Part shown: positions 19,628 to 29,647 of the stretch, in pieces | Position numbering within the stretch: the stretch's first letter is position 1 | How the letters are laid out: each line of letters starts with the position of its first letter | NCBI RefSeq assembly: GCF_963662555.1 | Contig: NZ_OY759719.1 | Coordinates: 2,500,985-2,564,984, forward strand | Reading direction: 5' to 3' | DNA: 64,000 bases | Source of the DNA: Thiomicrorhabdus sp. | Lineage (GTDB): Bacteria > Pseudomonadota > Gammaproteobacteria > Thiomicrospirales > Thiomicrospiraceae | The notes under the pieces: generated by a model | What the model was told of the DNA's origin: nothing | Seen by the model: the letters and a program-made list of their open reading frames with translations, nothing else | The model's database searches: none | Translations under genes and position numbers: made by a program

Positions 19628-20218
19628 ATGAATAGCATGCAACATAACTTTTTACGCCTAATCACATTGACTCTACTTGGCTTAACAAGCTTGATGATTT
19701 CAAATCAAGCTATTTGCCAAACACAATCAAACCTGCCAGACGAGCAACAGCCAGTCAATATAAGTGCTGACAGCCTTATTGCTAGTGAAAAAACAGGTAA
19801 GAGCATATATAAAGGCAACGTTATTATTACCCAAGGCAGCTTAACTCTAAAAGGCGAAACCGTCGATATTTCCCATCCAAAGAATCAGCTTACAACAGTA
19901 ATTGCCACAGGCAACCCCGCAACCTTTAAACGTTATAGCCAAGTTGACCAGGCGTGGTTAAAAGGTAGAGCTCAAAAAATCGAATACAACGCCCTTAATA
20001 AAACCGTACTTTTGGTGGGTGACGCATTGGTCGAACAACCTGGCAAACACGTAATTTCGGGGCCAAAACTGTTTTACAATATTGAACAGCAAACCTTAAA
20101 AGCACAAAGCAGTGACACTGAAAAGAAACGCATTTCCGTTACACTTAATCCTGCAACAGTAAAAGAAAAAGACAAACCGGCTAATAGCTCAACTCCATCT
20201 AAAAAGCAGGCTCCGTAA
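19628..20218 (+). CDS. lptA: LPS transport periplasmic protein LptA
   Basis: LptA polymerises into the periplasmic bridge along which LPS moves. The 196-residue protein has a signal peptide ending near NQAICQ, then the OstA/LptA fold: PVNISADSLIASEKTGKSIYKGNVIITQGSLTLKGETVDI, followed by ATGNPATFKRY. The C-terminal tail is rich in K, P and S. It lies 6 bp after lptC and 3 bp before lptB, in one operon. Confidence 0.93.
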   Translation: MNSMQHNFLRLITLTLLGLTSLMISNQAICQTQSNLPDEQQPVNISADSLIASEKTGKSIYKGNVIITQGSLTLKGETVDISHPKNQLTTVIATGNPATFKRYSQVDQAWLKGRAQKIEYNALNKTVLLVGDALVEQPGKHVISGPKLFYNIEQQTLKAQSSDTEKKRISVTLNPATVKEKDKPANSSTPSKKQAP

Positions 20219-20221
20219 AAA

Positions 20222-20944
20222 ATGGCTCATTTTTATGCTCGCAAACTAGCTAAAAGCTATAAAAAACGCCACGTAGTTACCTCGGTAGACATTGATGTTC
20301 ACAGCGGTCAAGTAGTCGGGTTACTTGGGCCAAACGGTGCCGGTAAAACCACCACTTTTTACATGATGACAGGCCTGGTAAAAAATGACGATGGTCAAAT
20401 ATTTTTAGATGATAAAGAAATCTCAAATCTCGCAATTCACGAAAGAGCTAAACTTGGTATAGGTTACCTACCACAAGAAGCCTCCGTTTTTAGAAAACTG
20501 ACCGTAACTGAAAACATTATGGCCATCTTAGAGATGCGTCCTGAGTTATCCACCGACCAACGAAATATCTTATTTGAAAACCTGATTGATGACTTACAAA
20601 TTGGGCACATTCTTGAGCAACCAGGCCAAGCCCTTTCCGGCGGAGAACGCCGTAGGGTAGAAATAGCTAGAGCCTTGGCAATGGAACCCAGTTTTATTTT
20701 ATTAGATGAACCCTTTGCTGGCGTTGACCCTATCTCAGTAAAAGACATACAAAACATCATTATTCATCTTAAAGATAAAGGCATTGGAGTGTTAATTACC
20801 GACCACAATGTGAGAGAAACTCTTGGTGTGTGTGATTATGCCTACATTCTGCATGCAGGGACTATATTAGCGGCAGGCACGCCTGTAGAAGTTTTAGCTC
20901 ACAAAGAAGTAAAACGTGTCTATCTGGGTGAAGACTTTACCTAA
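20222..20944 (+). CDS. lptB: LPS export ATPase LptB
   Basis: LptB is the ATPase that powers LPS extraction with LptFG. The 240 residues show Walker [11 protein letters not shown]-loop [16 protein letters not shown], signature [15 protein letters not shown], Walker [14 protein letters not shown] and switch [13 protein letters not shown] half palindrome (CAGGCCTGGTA at 20370-20380) encodes TGLV. The membrane partners lptF and lptG lie in this same window at 43.9-46.0 kb. rpoN, often next in this cluster, is absent here. Confidence 0.97.
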   Translation: MAHFYARKLAKSYKKRHVVTSVDIDVHSGQVVGLLGPNGAGKTTTFYMMTGLVKNDDGQIFLDDKEISNLAIHERAKLGIGYLPQEASVFRKLTVTENIMAILEMRPELSTDQRNILFENLIDDLQIGHILEQPGQALSGGERRRVEIARALAMEPSFILLDEPFAGVDPISVKDIQNIIIHLKDKGIGVLITDHNVRETLGVCDYAYILHAGTILAAGTPVEVLAHKEVKRVYLGEDFT

Positions 20945-21214
20945 GTTTTAGACAAGACGCCCCTTTGCAACCGAGTTTAAAAACTATAAAAAAAAATTTT
21001 TAAATGCCATCTATTTGTATCTATTCATTTTATTTACTTTCTTCAAAATTTCTTAATCATTACCTACTCCCATTTTAAAATCTTGATGTTATACTGAAAT
21101 CGAGTTCAGGGAATTTTAGCTAAAGTTAACCTCTAAAATTCATTCACAGGCAATGAAATTACCCAGCCCAAACCTGAACAGAATCGCAATGACACAATAT
21201 AAAGGAGCGATACT

Positions 21215-21547
21215 ATGCAAATTAATATTACTGGCCACCACATCGATCTTACTGATGCTCTTCGTAATTATGTTTCAGAAAAAATGAGTAAACTTTCTAG
21301 ACATTTTGACCATGTAACAAATACTCATGTAATCTTAACAGTAGAAAAACAGTCTCAAAAAGCTGAAGCCACTGTTCACTGTGCAGGTACAGATTTATTT
21401 GCCCAGCATGACACTGAAGATATGTATGCATCAATCGATGGCCTGATAGATAAGCTAGATCGTCAAATTGTGAAACACAAAGAAAAAATTAGCGACCATA
21501 ATAGAAAGTCTGGCGGAGTAAAAAGCATGCCTGCTGAAGAAGCTTAA
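21215..21547 (+). CDS. hpf: Ribosome hibernation promoting factor, short form
   Basis: This is a 110-residue protein of the HPF/YfiA family, starting MQINITGHHIDLTDALRNYVSEKMSKLSRHFDHV, with the ribosome-contacting basic end DRQIVKHKEK. HPF binds the 30S subunit and helps form inactive 100S dimers in stationary phase. The length fits short HPF. A good terminator follows at 21567-21598. In many relatives rpoN lies between lptB and hpf; here only 270 bp of non-coding DNA is present. Confidence 0.95.
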   Translation: MQINITGHHIDLTDALRNYVSEKMSKLSRHFDHVTNTHVILTVEKQSQKAEATVHCAGTDLFAQHDTEDMYASIDGLIDKLDRQIVKHKEKISDHNRKSGGVKSMPAEEA

Positions 21548-21566
21548 TCTAGATTGCTAATTATAT

Positions 21567-21599
21567 AAAACGCCCTAACGTCAGTTCAGGGCGTTTTTT
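21567..21599 (+). terminator. Intrinsic terminator of hpf
   Basis: AAAACGCCCT (21567-21576) pairs with AGGGCGTTTT (21588-21597), with an 11-nt loop and a run of seven T. Confidence 0.9.
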
Positions 21600-21788
21600 T
21601 GTGCCTGAAAAAAGCATCTTTTAAACCCAAATTTTAAAAATCTACTGCTACAATATCTTTCATAGGTTCTTAAGTAAATTTCGTTTTGTATTCTCAAAAT
21701 AAGCGAATAATCACAATCCGTTAATGCAACCTCAAATAAATAGATTCAATCATTTTTAGATTTTCTCATCAGCTGCAAGGAGATGGCT

Positions 21789-23147
21789 ATGACACAAAAC
21801 CATTCTGCCATTGATAAAGCCAAGCTAATCGACCAGCTACTTGCCGCCGTTGAATCTGAAAATCATGCTCAAATCAATGAGCTGTTTTCTCATTTAGTTG
21901 CCGAAGAAATTGCCGAAATCTTAGAATCGACGCCGATTAAAGAGCGTCTAATTTTATGGCAATCAATTGATAAAGATCGTCAGGGTGAAATCCTTACCCA
22001 TACCAATGACGAAGTAACCGCTAACCTACTTGAATCATTAAAAACGCACGAAATTGTCAATATTACCGAAGATCTAGAAACCGATGATATTGCCGACATT
22101 GCCCAATCGTTAGACTCATCAGATCAACAAGCTCTACTTGCCTCATTAGGTGAAGAAAACCGTGCCGCTGTTGAAACAGCACTGACCTATGCCGAAAATA
22201 CGGCTGGTGGTTTAATGAGTACCGATTTAATCACCATTCGTGCAGACGTTACTCTAGACGTAGTGTTACGTTATCTTCGTTCATTAGGAGCCTTACCAGA
22301 ATCAACCGCAGAACTATTTGTTAGAGACCGTGAAAGTAAGTTTGTTGGTATTTTAAAACTAACCGTTTTACTGACGCATGATGAAGACACTCTAGTACAA
22401 GATGTTTTAGATTCTCGTATTCCAGGTATCAGAGCCTTAACTTCAGCCAAAGAAGTGGCACACATATTTGAAAAAAATGACCTTTTATCTGCTGCAGTTG
22501 TGAATGAAAACAACCAAATACTTGGCCGTGTAACCATTGATGACGTGGTTGATATTATTCGTGAAGAAGCCGAGCATGCTCAAATGGCAAGTGCCGGTCT
22601 TGATGAAGATGAAGATATTTTCGCACCTGCAAAACGTGCAGCTAAACGCCGTACATTTTGGCTAGGAATTAATTTACTTACCGCTATTTTTGCCTCTTTA
22701 GTAATCAACCTATTTGACTCCTCAATAGAAAAAGTCGTGGCCTTAGCTGTATTAATGCCAATTATTGCCAGCATGGGTGGTATTGCAGGTACTCAAACGG
22801 CCACCATTGTGATTAGGGCGTTAGCTACTGGTAAACTGGCTCGCAGCAACAGTCGCTCACTGTTAATTAAAGAAACGACTGTTGGTTTATTCAACGGCCT
22901 AATTTGGGCGGTATTAACTGGTATTGGGGTACTTTTTTGGTTTGACGATACAGAGTTAAGCTTGATTTTTGCTTTCGCAATGATGATTAATTTATTAGCC
23001 GCTGCATTTGCAGGAGCAATGATACCGATTATGTTGCAGCGCTTAAAAATTGATCCCGCTTTAGCTTCTGGACTCATGCTCACTACGGTTACCGACTCCT
23101 TAGGTTTCTTTGTTTTCCTTGGTCTGGCAACTATTGTTCTCCTTTAG
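21789..23147 (+). CDS. mgtE: Magnesium transporter MgtE
   Basis: MgtE is a gated Mg2+ channel of the inner membrane. The 452-residue protein has an N-terminal superhelical domain (ELFSHLVAEEIAEILESTP), two CBS domains (AGGLMSTDLITIRADVTL... and DLLSAAVVNENNQILGRVTIDDVVDIIREE), and five membrane helices with the pore signature PIIASMGGIAGTQTATIVIRAL. The second ATG (21789) is favoured, as GGAG lies six bases before it; an ATG at 21783 overlaps that site. No Mg-sensing leader is obvious upstream. Confidence 0.95.
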   Translation: MTQNHSAIDKAKLIDQLLAAVESENHAQINELFSHLVAEEIAEILESTPIKERLILWQSIDKDRQGEILTHTNDEVTANLLESLKTHEIVNITEDLETDDIADIAQSLDSSDQQALLASLGEENRAAVETALTYAENTAGGLMSTDLITIRADVTLDVVLRYLRSLGALPESTAELFVRDRESKFVGILKLTVLLTHDEDTLVQDVLDSRIPGIRALTSAKEVAHIFEKNDLLSAAVVNENNQILGRVTIDDVVDIIREEAEHAQMASAGLDEDEDIFAPAKRAAKRRTFWLGINLLTAIFASLVINLFDSSIEKVVALAVLMPIIASMGGIAGTQTATIVIRALATGKLARSNSRSLLIKETTVGLFNGLIWAVLTGIGVLFWFDDTELSLIFAFAMMINLLAAAFAGAMIPIMLQRLKIDPALASGLMLTTVTDSLGFFVFLGLATIVLL

Positions 23148-23569
23148 TCTATTGCCTCTTAAGCTTATTGATTCCTTATTCATATCTAATTTATTTTCTT
23201 TTTTACCAGGCCTGGGTATATCCTGTGGATATCTATTTTATTTAAGCATAGACTAAATCAAACATAGCCAAACTACCCATATACACACAATGAAAATATA
23301 CTTGCTTAACCATCGACCTACTTGAAAGTCTAAACAATATCCACTATAACTAACCTAATAATAAAACAAATTTACTAAAGTAGAGTCAGTGATATAAATG
23401 ACCTTTTAAAGTCAATTATGGTTAAAAGCAGATTGAATTTGATCTATCTCAAAAGAGATACCATCAAAATAAAAAATTAAACGTCATTTTTAAATCTTCC
23501 TTTTTTTTTCCATATTTCATGTGTACTCTACAATTAACAATAACTAATCCCTCTATTGGAGATGGAATC
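23148..23569. other. Gene-free stretch after mgtE
   Basis: No convincing gene is seen in either strand. It contains composite repeat A (23203-23257) and, from about 23258, AT-rich DNA leading to the ompA-like promoter region. An open frame at its 3' end on the minus strand is antisense to the lipoprotein gene and has no support. Confidence 0.5.
23203..23257 (+). repeat. Composite palindrome-hairpin repeat, copy A (degenerate)
   Basis: TACCAGGCCTGGGTA, two bases, then a hairpin TCCTGTG (23221-23227), 19-nt loop, CATAGAC (23247-23253). Loop length and spacing match copies B and C; the two outer base pairs are lost. Confidence 0.75.
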
Positions 23570-24217
23570 ATGAATAGAAAATTTATTGCCGCCATTGCAA
23601 CAGCCTCACTTATTTCTATAACAGCAGGTTGTACCAATGATCCAAGCCGCCCTACTGAAGAGCGTGAACAAGAACGTAATGTTATTACTGGTATTGCTGC
23701 CGTTGCTGGGGCTTTAGCTGCTAATGCGATGGGAGTTGATAACAACTTAGGTAAAGTCGCGGTTGGGGCTTTAGCAGGTTATACAGCTCGGCAGGTTTAT
23801 GGTGATGTAAAAGCGGGAACTGCTAATGATCCAAACACAGATGTTTCTGCAGTTAAAATTGGTGATCAAGAATACGTTCAGGTACAGGTTAAAGACGTTA
23901 ACTTCCGTTCAGGCTCAGCACAATTAGAACCTTATGAATTAAGTCGTCTAAAACCTGTTTTAGATACAATGAGTCGTCACCCAAACACTAAGGTGTATGT
24001 TGAAGGTCACACCGATTCAGATGGTACCAAAGCGTACAACCAACAACTGTCTGAGAACCGTGCCAAGAATGTAGCCCTTTATTTAATAGATAACGGAATT
24101 GCATCTAGCCGAATCGTGACTTACGGCTATGGTGAAGAGCGTCCTATTGCAAGCAATCAAACAGCTGAAGGCAAACGTTTAAACCGTCGCGTGACATTCT
24201 TAATTAGCGAAATGTAA
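23570..24217 (+). CDS. OmpA-family peptidoglycan-binding lipoprotein
   Basis: This is a 215-residue lipoprotein with signal peptide MNRKFIAAIATASLISITAG and the lipobox cysteine next. A glycine/alanine-rich segment (AAVAGALAANAMG...VAVGALAGYTA) resembles the glycine-zipper membrane region. Then comes an OmpA C-terminal domain from about residue 115: FRSGSAQLEPYEL, VEGHTDSDGTKAYNQQLSENRA and SRIVTYGYGEERPIASN, with the D and R residues that bind diaminopimelate. It resembles YiaD-type proteins. The ATG at 23570 is chosen for its GGAG. Downstream are two terminators. Confidence 0.88.
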   Translation: MNRKFIAAIATASLISITAGCTNDPSRPTEEREQERNVITGIAAVAGALAANAMGVDNNLGKVAVGALAGYTARQVYGDVKAGTANDPNTDVSAVKIGDQEYVQVQVKDVNFRSGSAQLEPYELSRLKPVLDTMSRHPNTKVYVEGHTDSDGTKAYNQQLSENRAKNVALYLIDNGIASSRIVTYGYGEERPIASNQTAEGKRLNRRVTFLISEM

Positions 24218-24227
24218 TAGTTTTAAT

Positions 24228-24268
24228 ATTACCAGGCCTGCAAAATCATTATTTGCCAGGCCTGGTAA
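24228..24268 (+). terminator. Terminator formed by two palindrome copies
   Basis: ATTACCAGGCCTG (24228-24240) is the exact reverse complement of CAGGCCTGGTAAT (24257-24269 region), giving a 13 bp stem with T-rich DNA after it. It lies 10 bp past the OmpA-like stop codon. Confidence 0.8.
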
Positions 24269-24321
24269 TTTTGAAAACAAAAAATTACAGCATTAAAGAT
24301 ACCGCTAAAAATTTAGCCAAT

Positions 24322-24357
24322 AAAAAAGCCAAGCAATTAACATTGCTTGGCTTTTTT
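24322..24357. terminator. Bidirectional terminator between ompA-like gene and prfC
   Basis: AAAAAAGCCAAGCAAT pairs with ATTGCTTGGCTTTTTT around a short loop; A and T runs flank both sides. It can stop both convergent transcripts. Confidence 0.9.
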
Positions 24358-24397
24358 GCTTTAAACTTAATGATAAAGAAATAACTAAATTTAAAAA

Positions 24398-25972
24398 TTA
24401 GTGCTCACGAGTCGCAACAAATTGTAAGTTTGGCCAACGCTCTTCTGTTAATGCCAAGTTAACGCGAGTTGGTGCAATATAAACCAACTGATCAGCCGCA
24501 TCATAAGCAACGTTTTCACGAACCTTAGAGGTAAACTTTTCAATCTCAGCTTTGTCGCCAATCACCCAACGCGCGGTATTTACGTTAACAGGTTCAAACA
24601 TACAGGTTACGTTGTACTCATCTTTAAGACGTTGCGCTACTACCTCAAACTGAAGAATCCCTACCGCACCTAGAATTAAATCATTGTTATTTACAGGACG
24701 AAACAACTGAGTTGCCCCCTCTTCTGATAACTGCGTTAACCCCTTTTGCAATGCTTTCATTTTCATTGGATCTTTTAGCTGTGCACGACGGAAAAGCTCT
24801 GGTGCGAAGTTTGGAATCCCAGTAAATTTAAGCTCTTCGCCTTGGGTAAAGGTGTCACCAATTTTAATGGTTCCGTGGTTATGCAAACCAATGATATCAC
24901 CTGGATAAGCTTCTTCTGCTTGGTCACGACGATTAGCTAAGAAAGTAATCGCTTTTGCGATTTTAACTTCTTTACCAATACGTACGTGTTTTAGCTTCAT
25001 GCCTTTCTCATATTTACCAGAGACAATTCGCATAAAAGCTACACGGTCACGGTGAGCGGGGTCCATATTAGCTTGAATCTTAAAAATAAAACCAGTTAAG
25101 TTGGTTTCATCTGGCTTAACAGTACGCGTTTCAGTTTCACGACTCATCGGAGTAGGTGCATATTTAGCAAAGCCGTCTAGCAGTTCTTGCAAACCAAAGT
25201 TATTGACCGCTGAGCCAAAAAACACAGGAGTTAATTTACCTGCCAAGAAAGCATCCAAATCAAATTCGTGACTAGCCCCTTGAACCAACTCAATCTCTTC
25301 ACGTAACTCTTCTGCTTGGTCACCAATTAACTCGTCTAGACGAGGATTATTAATACCTTCAATCAACTCACCAGCAGAGGCATTTTGACCATCTGCTACA
25401 GCAAATAGACGAATCGTGTCATTGTATAAATGATAAATCCCTTTAAAGCGTTTACCCATACCAATCGGCCAAGTCATTGGAGCACAATCGATTTTAAGCA
25501 CGCTTTCAACTTCATCCATTAAATCAATTGGGTCACGGCCTTCGCGGTCTAACTTGTTGATAAACGTTAAAATTGGTGTAGTACGTAAACGACATACTTC
25601 CATTAACTTAATGGTTCTGTCCTCTACCCCTTTTGCCACATCAATAACCATTAAAGCCGAATCTACCGCTGTTAAAGTACGGTAAGTATCTTCAGAGAAG
25701 TCTTCGTGCCCTGGAGTATCCAATAGGTTAATCATCACATCTTTATATGGAAACTGCATCACCGATGAGGCAACCGAGATACCACGTTCTTGCTCCATTT
25801 TCATCCAGTCAGAAGTGGCTCCGCGATCGGTTTTTCGGCTTTTAACCGCACCAGCCATCTGAATGGCACCACCGTATAAAAGGAGCTTTTCAGTTACCGT
25901 GGTTTTACCGGCATCCGGGTGGGAGATAATCGCAAATGTGCGGCGTTTGCTGCTTTCAAGTTGTAATGACAT
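24398..25972 (-). CDS. prfC: Peptide chain release factor 3
   Basis: RF3 is a GTPase that recycles RF1 and RF2 from the ribosome after termination. The 524-residue protein has the G1 loop [15 protein letters not shown], the G2 region [14 protein letters not shown]3 [16 protein letters not shown], and G4 [10 protein letters not shown], followed by the RF3-specific domains II and III. Length is normal. It is a single gene facing the OmpA-like gene, with the shared terminator at 24322-24357. Confidence 0.97.
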   Translation of the reverse strand: MSLQLESSKRRTFAIISHPDAGKTTVTEKLLLYGGAIQMAGAVKSRKTDRGATSDWMKMEQERGISVASSVMQFPYKDVMINLLDTPGHEDFSEDTYRTLTAVDSALMVIDVAKGVEDRTIKLMEVCRLRTTPILTFINKLDREGRDPIDLMDEVESVLKIDCAPMTWPIGMGKRFKGIYHLYNDTIRLFAVADGQNASAGELIEGINNPRLDELIGDQAEELREEIELVQGASHEFDLDAFLAGKLTPVFFGSAVNNFGLQELLDGFAKYAPTPMSRETETRTVKPDETNLTGFIFKIQANMDPAHRDRVAFMRIVSGKYEKGMKLKHVRIGKEVKIAKAITFLANRRDQAEEAYPGDIIGLHNHGTIKIGDTFTQGEELKFTGIPNFAPELFRRAQLKDPMKMKALQKGLTQLSEEGATQLFRPVNNNDLILGAVGILQFEVVAQRLKDEYNVTCMFEPVNVNTARWVIGDKAEIEKFTSKVRENVAYDAADQLVYIAPTRVNLALTEERWPNLQFVATREH

Positions 25973-26453
25973 AACTGTCCAAGTAATCTCGTTAAAATGT
26001 GGGGCGATTATACAAGCTGTGTGCTGTTAACGCAAAAAACCAAGTAGAGAGAGGTTGTAATTTTCAAGTGAAAAAACGTCCAAAATTAATTAGTTAAAAA
26101 CTATCAACTTGTTCAATTTAATTGATTAGACAAATATCGACGATCGCATTATTCTAATATTGCTGGAATTAAATATTTTTTGTTCGCTTAAACGTTAAAT
26201 TCCAGCCTGGTATAAAAGGTTTGCTTCATTTCCTGGTTACCAGCCCGATTTAGCTATTGAGGTGTATGTCACTTTTGTTATTGCTAGACATATATTATGG
26301 TAACTAAATCTTTAATCCGCTCACTCTCATTGGGCGGATTTCTCTTCCATTAGAGCTTTTTTCTACTTCTCTTATTTGTATTTTTCTCACTTGATCCAAT
26401 CGCAATTAAAGCTTTTTCAGAAATCCATCAGCAAAATAAAAGCCATAAACTAA

Positions 26454-26477
26454 AAAGCCAGCATTACGCTGGCTTAA
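26454..26477 (-). terminator. Terminator of the secDF operon
   Basis: AAGCCAGC (26455-26462) pairs with GCTGGCTT (26469-26476). On the minus strand a T run follows. It lies about 60 bp after the secF stop. Confidence 0.8.
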
Positions 26478-26484
26478 AAGAATA

Positions 26485-26496
26485 ACCAGGCCTGGT
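26485..26496. repeat. Iterated palindrome after secF
   Basis: This is an exact ACCAGGCCTGGT between the secF stop and its terminator. Confidence 0.9.
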
Positions 26497-26534
26497 AAAT
26501 TAAAAAACCAGCCAGATTATTTTATTGAAAAGAA

Positions 26535-27572
26535 CTAAAGTTCGTCTTCGTCTAATTTTTTACCTTGCTTAGCTAACTTAGCTTCACGCTTGGCTTCGGC
26601 TTCTAAAAAGGCACGTTGTAGCTCGGCTTCTTGAGCTTCACGATCAACGCCTTCAGATGGTGCTTTCATTAAGTCTTCTTTAGAAACACCTAACCATAAT
26701 GCAATTGCACTGGCTACGTAAGTAGATGAAAAAGTACCTACAAAAATACCCACAATCAATGCCGCAGCAAAGCCGTGAATAATTTCTCCACCCAAGAAGA
26801 ACAGAGCCAGCAATACGACCAAGGTAGTCATTGACGTCATAATGGTACGAGCTAACATTTGGTTAACCGCCGCATTAGTCACATCAACAGGGTCTGTATC
26901 TCGCATGGTTCTAAAGTTTTCACGTACACGGTCAAACACAACAATGGTATCGTTTAATGAATAACCTATAACCGCCAATATGGCAGCCAAAACGGTTAAA
27001 TCAAACTGCATTTGAGTCCAAGCAAAGACCCCAACGGTGATAATAACATCGTGTACCAAAGCCAGTACTGAACCCACAGAAAAACGCCACTCAAAACGTA
27101 AAGCTACGTAAATCAAAATACCAAATAGAGCATAAAGTACCGCTAAAGCACCATCTTGGGTAAGCTCGTCACCCACCTGTGGGCCAACAAATTCAACACG
27201 ACGTAAAGTAATATCATCTTCTCCAGAGGCTTTTAAAGCATCTAAAACTTGGTTACTTAACTGTGCTGAATTTAAGCCTTCACGAGGAGCAATTCGAATC
27301 AACACATCTTCTGCTGACCCAAAATGCTGAGCAACCGCTTCACCATAATTGGCTTTGGTTAAATCACTACGTAACTCTTTTAAATCAACTGGGCTTGGGT
27401 AGGAAAGTTCAATAATGGTTCCACCGGTAAAGTCGATACCAAAATTTAATCCTTTCATCCATAAACCAGCAAAAGAACCAATGATCATAAAAATAGAGAA
27501 CGCCACAGCGATGCCGCGTTGCCCCATAAAGTTTATATTTGTTGTTTGCATTTCTTTACTCATATTACTCAT
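26535..27572 (-). CDS. secF: Protein translocase subunit SecF
   Basis: SecF with SecD uses the proton gradient to help pull proteins through SecYEG. The 345-residue protein has the N-terminal helix and MKGLNFGIDFTGGTIIEL, a short periplasmic domain, then the RND-type membrane core with FVGPQVGDEL, SLNDTIVVFDRVREN and TIMTSMTTLVVLLALFFLGG. The acidic C-terminal tail (KLAKQGKKLDEDEL) is charged and probably cytoplasmic. It starts 9 bp after secD. Confidence 0.97.
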   Translation of the reverse strand: MSNMSKEMQTTNINFMGQRGIAVAFSIFMIIGSFAGLWMKGLNFGIDFTGGTIIELSYPSPVDLKELRSDLTKANYGEAVAQHFGSAEDVLIRIAPREGLNSAQLSNQVLDALKASGEDDITLRRVEFVGPQVGDELTQDGALAVLYALFGILIYVALRFEWRFSVGSVLALVHDVIITVGVFAWTQMQFDLTVLAAILAVIGYSLNDTIVVFDRVRENFRTMRDTDPVDVTNAAVNQMLARTIMTSMTTLVVLLALFFLGGEIIHGFAAALIVGIFVGTFSSTYVASAIALWLGVSKEDLMKAPSEGVDREAQEAELQRAFLEAEAKREAKLAKQGKKLDEDEL

Positions 27573-27581
27573 GGGGTCACC

Positions 27582-29465
27582 TTAAATTGAGATCTTCTCA
27601 ACACGCTTATTGCCATACAGCAGGTTAATAATCGCACGAGTTCCAAGAATCGCAGTGAACATTGAGGTGATAATCCCAATCGTTAGCGTAATTGCAAAGC
27701 CTTTAATTGGCCCTGTACCAAAGCTAAACAGTACAATCGCCGCCAATAAGGTGGTGATATTGGCATCCGCAATGGTTACAAAAGCTTTTTCATAACCCGC
27801 ATAAATTGCCGATTGAATTGAGCTGGTTCGCATCTCTTCACGTATTCGCTCAAATATCAGCACGTTAGCATCTACCGCCATACCTACGGTTAATACAATC
27901 CCCGCAATACCTGGTAGCGTTAACGTGGCTTGCAACATAGAAAGCACAGCAACAATGATGATTAGGTTTAGTAATAAAGCCACATTGGCTACCATTCCAA
28001 AGACCTTATAACGCCAAGCCATAATGACCAGCACTAATAGGAAACCAACCACAACAGACATAAATCCTTGGTTGATATTATCTTGCCCTAAGCTTGGACC
28101 AACGGTACGTTCTTCAACAATCTCCATTGGAGCGGCCAAAGCCCCTGCACGTAATAGCAAAGCTAAATCTTGTGCTTCTTGTGGTGAATCTAAACCTGTA
28201 ATTTGAAAACGATTAGCAAATTGCCCACGGATAACCGCAGCGTTTATAACATCTTTGGTAATTATGCGTTTTTTGACTTTTTGCCCGTTTTCTTCAACCG
28301 TTTCTACGCGGTTTTCGATATAGACTACAGCCATACGATTACCCACGTTTTGCTTGGTGGTTTCTAGCATTTTGCGACCACCTGCACCGTCTAAGGTAAC
28401 GTTAACCATGGCTGAACCATGCTGAGAATCAATTCCTGACTGGGCGTTGATAACATTATCACCACTTACAATAATACGGCGTTGTAATAAGATAGGACGC
28501 CCATCACGGAAGTGATAAATAATTGAGCCATGAGGAGCATAACCCGTTTTTTCTGCACGGTAAGCGTCACCCTTTTCTTCTACCAAACGGAACTCTAAAG
28601 TAGCCGTTGCACCAAGAATCTCTTTAGCACGAGCGGTATCTTGAACACCAGGTAGCTCTACAACAATACGGCGTTCACCTTGTTGCTGAATAACTGGTTC
28701 GGCAACACCTAGTTCGTTAATACGGTTACGCAGAGTGGTAATGTTTTGTTGTAAAGCATACTTTTGGGTTTCAGCGATTGTCTTTTTAGATAAAGTCAAA
28801 ACCGCTTTAGGAGCCGAAGTCGTGTCATCGCTGGTAATAGTAAAACGATTACCATATTGTTCATTTAATTTTGCCAGGCCTGCTTCTAAAGTAGGCTTGT
28901 CTTTAAATTGAATATCTAAAACCCCGTTTTCTACCTCAACTGAAAGATAACGAATTTTATCTTGACGTAATGATGCTTTAATCTCATCCACATAACGTAA
29001 GTAGGCTTTAGAGACTGCCGCCTCCATATCAACATCCATTAAGAAATGAACCCCACCACGTAAATCTAAACCAAGATACATTGGAGCGGCATGCAAATCT
29101 CTTAAAAACATAGGTGTTGCTGGTGCTAAGTTTAATGCCACTACCGCTTGACGCCCTAAGCTCTCTTTTAATAAAGACTTAGCTTTTAGCTGATCTTCGG
29201 TGTCGTTAAAACGAATTAGAAATGCCCCGTTTTCAAAAACCGATGACTTAACTTTTAGACCCGCTTTATCAAGTACATTGGCTACTTGGGTTTGAGTCTC
29301 TGAATCAAAAGTGACCGACTTGGCTGGAGAGATTTGAACAGCAGGATCATCGCCAAATAAGTTTGGCATGGCAAAGGTTATACCAATTACCGTGACCACA
29401 ACTAACAATAGGTATTTCCATGTTGGATAACGGTTTGCTATGAGCTTTTGTTGAGTTTGAAACAT
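27582..29465 (-). CDS. secD: Protein translocase subunit SecD
   Basis: SecD is the larger partner of SecF. The 627 residues contain an N-terminal helix, the periplasmic P1 region with LGLDLRGGVHFLMDVDM, ENITTLRNRINELGVAEPVIQQQG, then six helices with GMAVDANVLIFERIREE and SFGTGPIKGFAITLTIGI. A half palindrome near 28873 encodes AGLAK. The 182 bp between yajC and secD holds four hairpins, so this gene has an unusually structured mRNA leader. Confidence 0.97.
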   Translation of the reverse strand: MFQTQQKLIANRYPTWKYLLLVVVTVIGITFAMPNLFGDDPAVQISPAKSVTFDSETQTQVANVLDKAGLKVKSSVFENGAFLIRFNDTEDQLKAKSLLKESLGRQAVVALNLAPATPMFLRDLHAAPMYLGLDLRGGVHFLMDVDMEAAVSKAYLRYVDEIKASLRQDKIRYLSVEVENGVLDIQFKDKPTLEAGLAKLNEQYGNRFTITSDDTTSAPKAVLTLSKKTIAETQKYALQQNITTLRNRINELGVAEPVIQQQGERRIVVELPGVQDTARAKEILGATATLEFRLVEEKGDAYRAEKTGYAPHGSIIYHFRDGRPILLQRRIIVSGDNVINAQSGIDSQHGSAMVNVTLDGAGGRKMLETTKQNVGNRMAVVYIENRVETVEENGQKVKKRIITKDVINAAVIRGQFANRFQITGLDSPQEAQDLALLLRAGALAAPMEIVEERTVGPSLGQDNINQGFMSVVVGFLLVLVIMAWRYKVFGMVANVALLLNLIIIVAVLSMLQATLTLPGIAGIVLTVGMAVDANVLIFERIREEMRTSSIQSAIYAGYEKAFVTIADANITTLLAAIVLFSFGTGPIKGFAITLTIGIITSMFTAILGTRAIINLLYGNKRVEKISI

Positions 29466-29500
29466 AAGTTCGATTCCAATTTTCTGAAATTGTGTGAATC

Positions 29501-29634
29501 CTTTTTACCAAACAGTCTTTGGTAAAAAGAATTCAATGAGAGGTAAATGCACCTCTCCTAGAAGCACAAAAGGGGCATTAAAACCTTAACTGGTTCTAAT
29601 TACCCCTTGAGGAAAGCAATTTACTTTGCTTTCC
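29501..29634 (-). promoter_or_regulatory. Cluster of four stem-loops in the yajC-secD intergenic leader
   Basis: Four stems follow one another. CTTTTTACCAAA/TTTGGTAAAAAG (29501-29529) has a 5-nt loop. GAGAGGT/ACCTCTC spans 29538-29557. AGGGG/CCCCT with an inner AACC/GGTT spans 29571-29607. GGAAAGCAA/TTGCTTTCC spans 29611-29634. The first is a 12 bp perfect stem just before the secD start. They may stabilise or process the mRNA, or act as a regulatory leader. Confidence 0.6.
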
Positions 29635-29647
29635 AATTAAACGCGAT

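Larger units (their letters stand above)
25973..26534. other. Gene-free region between prfC and secF
   Basis: No gene is supported. It holds an inverted repeat GCTGGAATT (26162-26170)/AATTCCAGC (26198-26206) and a plus-strand hairpin AATCCGC (26314-26320)/GCGGATT (26334-26340) with weak T's. The secF terminator (26454-26477) and a palindrome copy (26485-26496) close it. A small RNA ending at the second hairpin is possible, but no promoter is convincing. Confidence 0.45.

Noticed and set aside
26297-26353. An 18-codon open frame ending beside a hairpin, possible leader peptide
   Set aside because: It lacks a ribosome site and a downstream gene on that strand; the match is likely chance.
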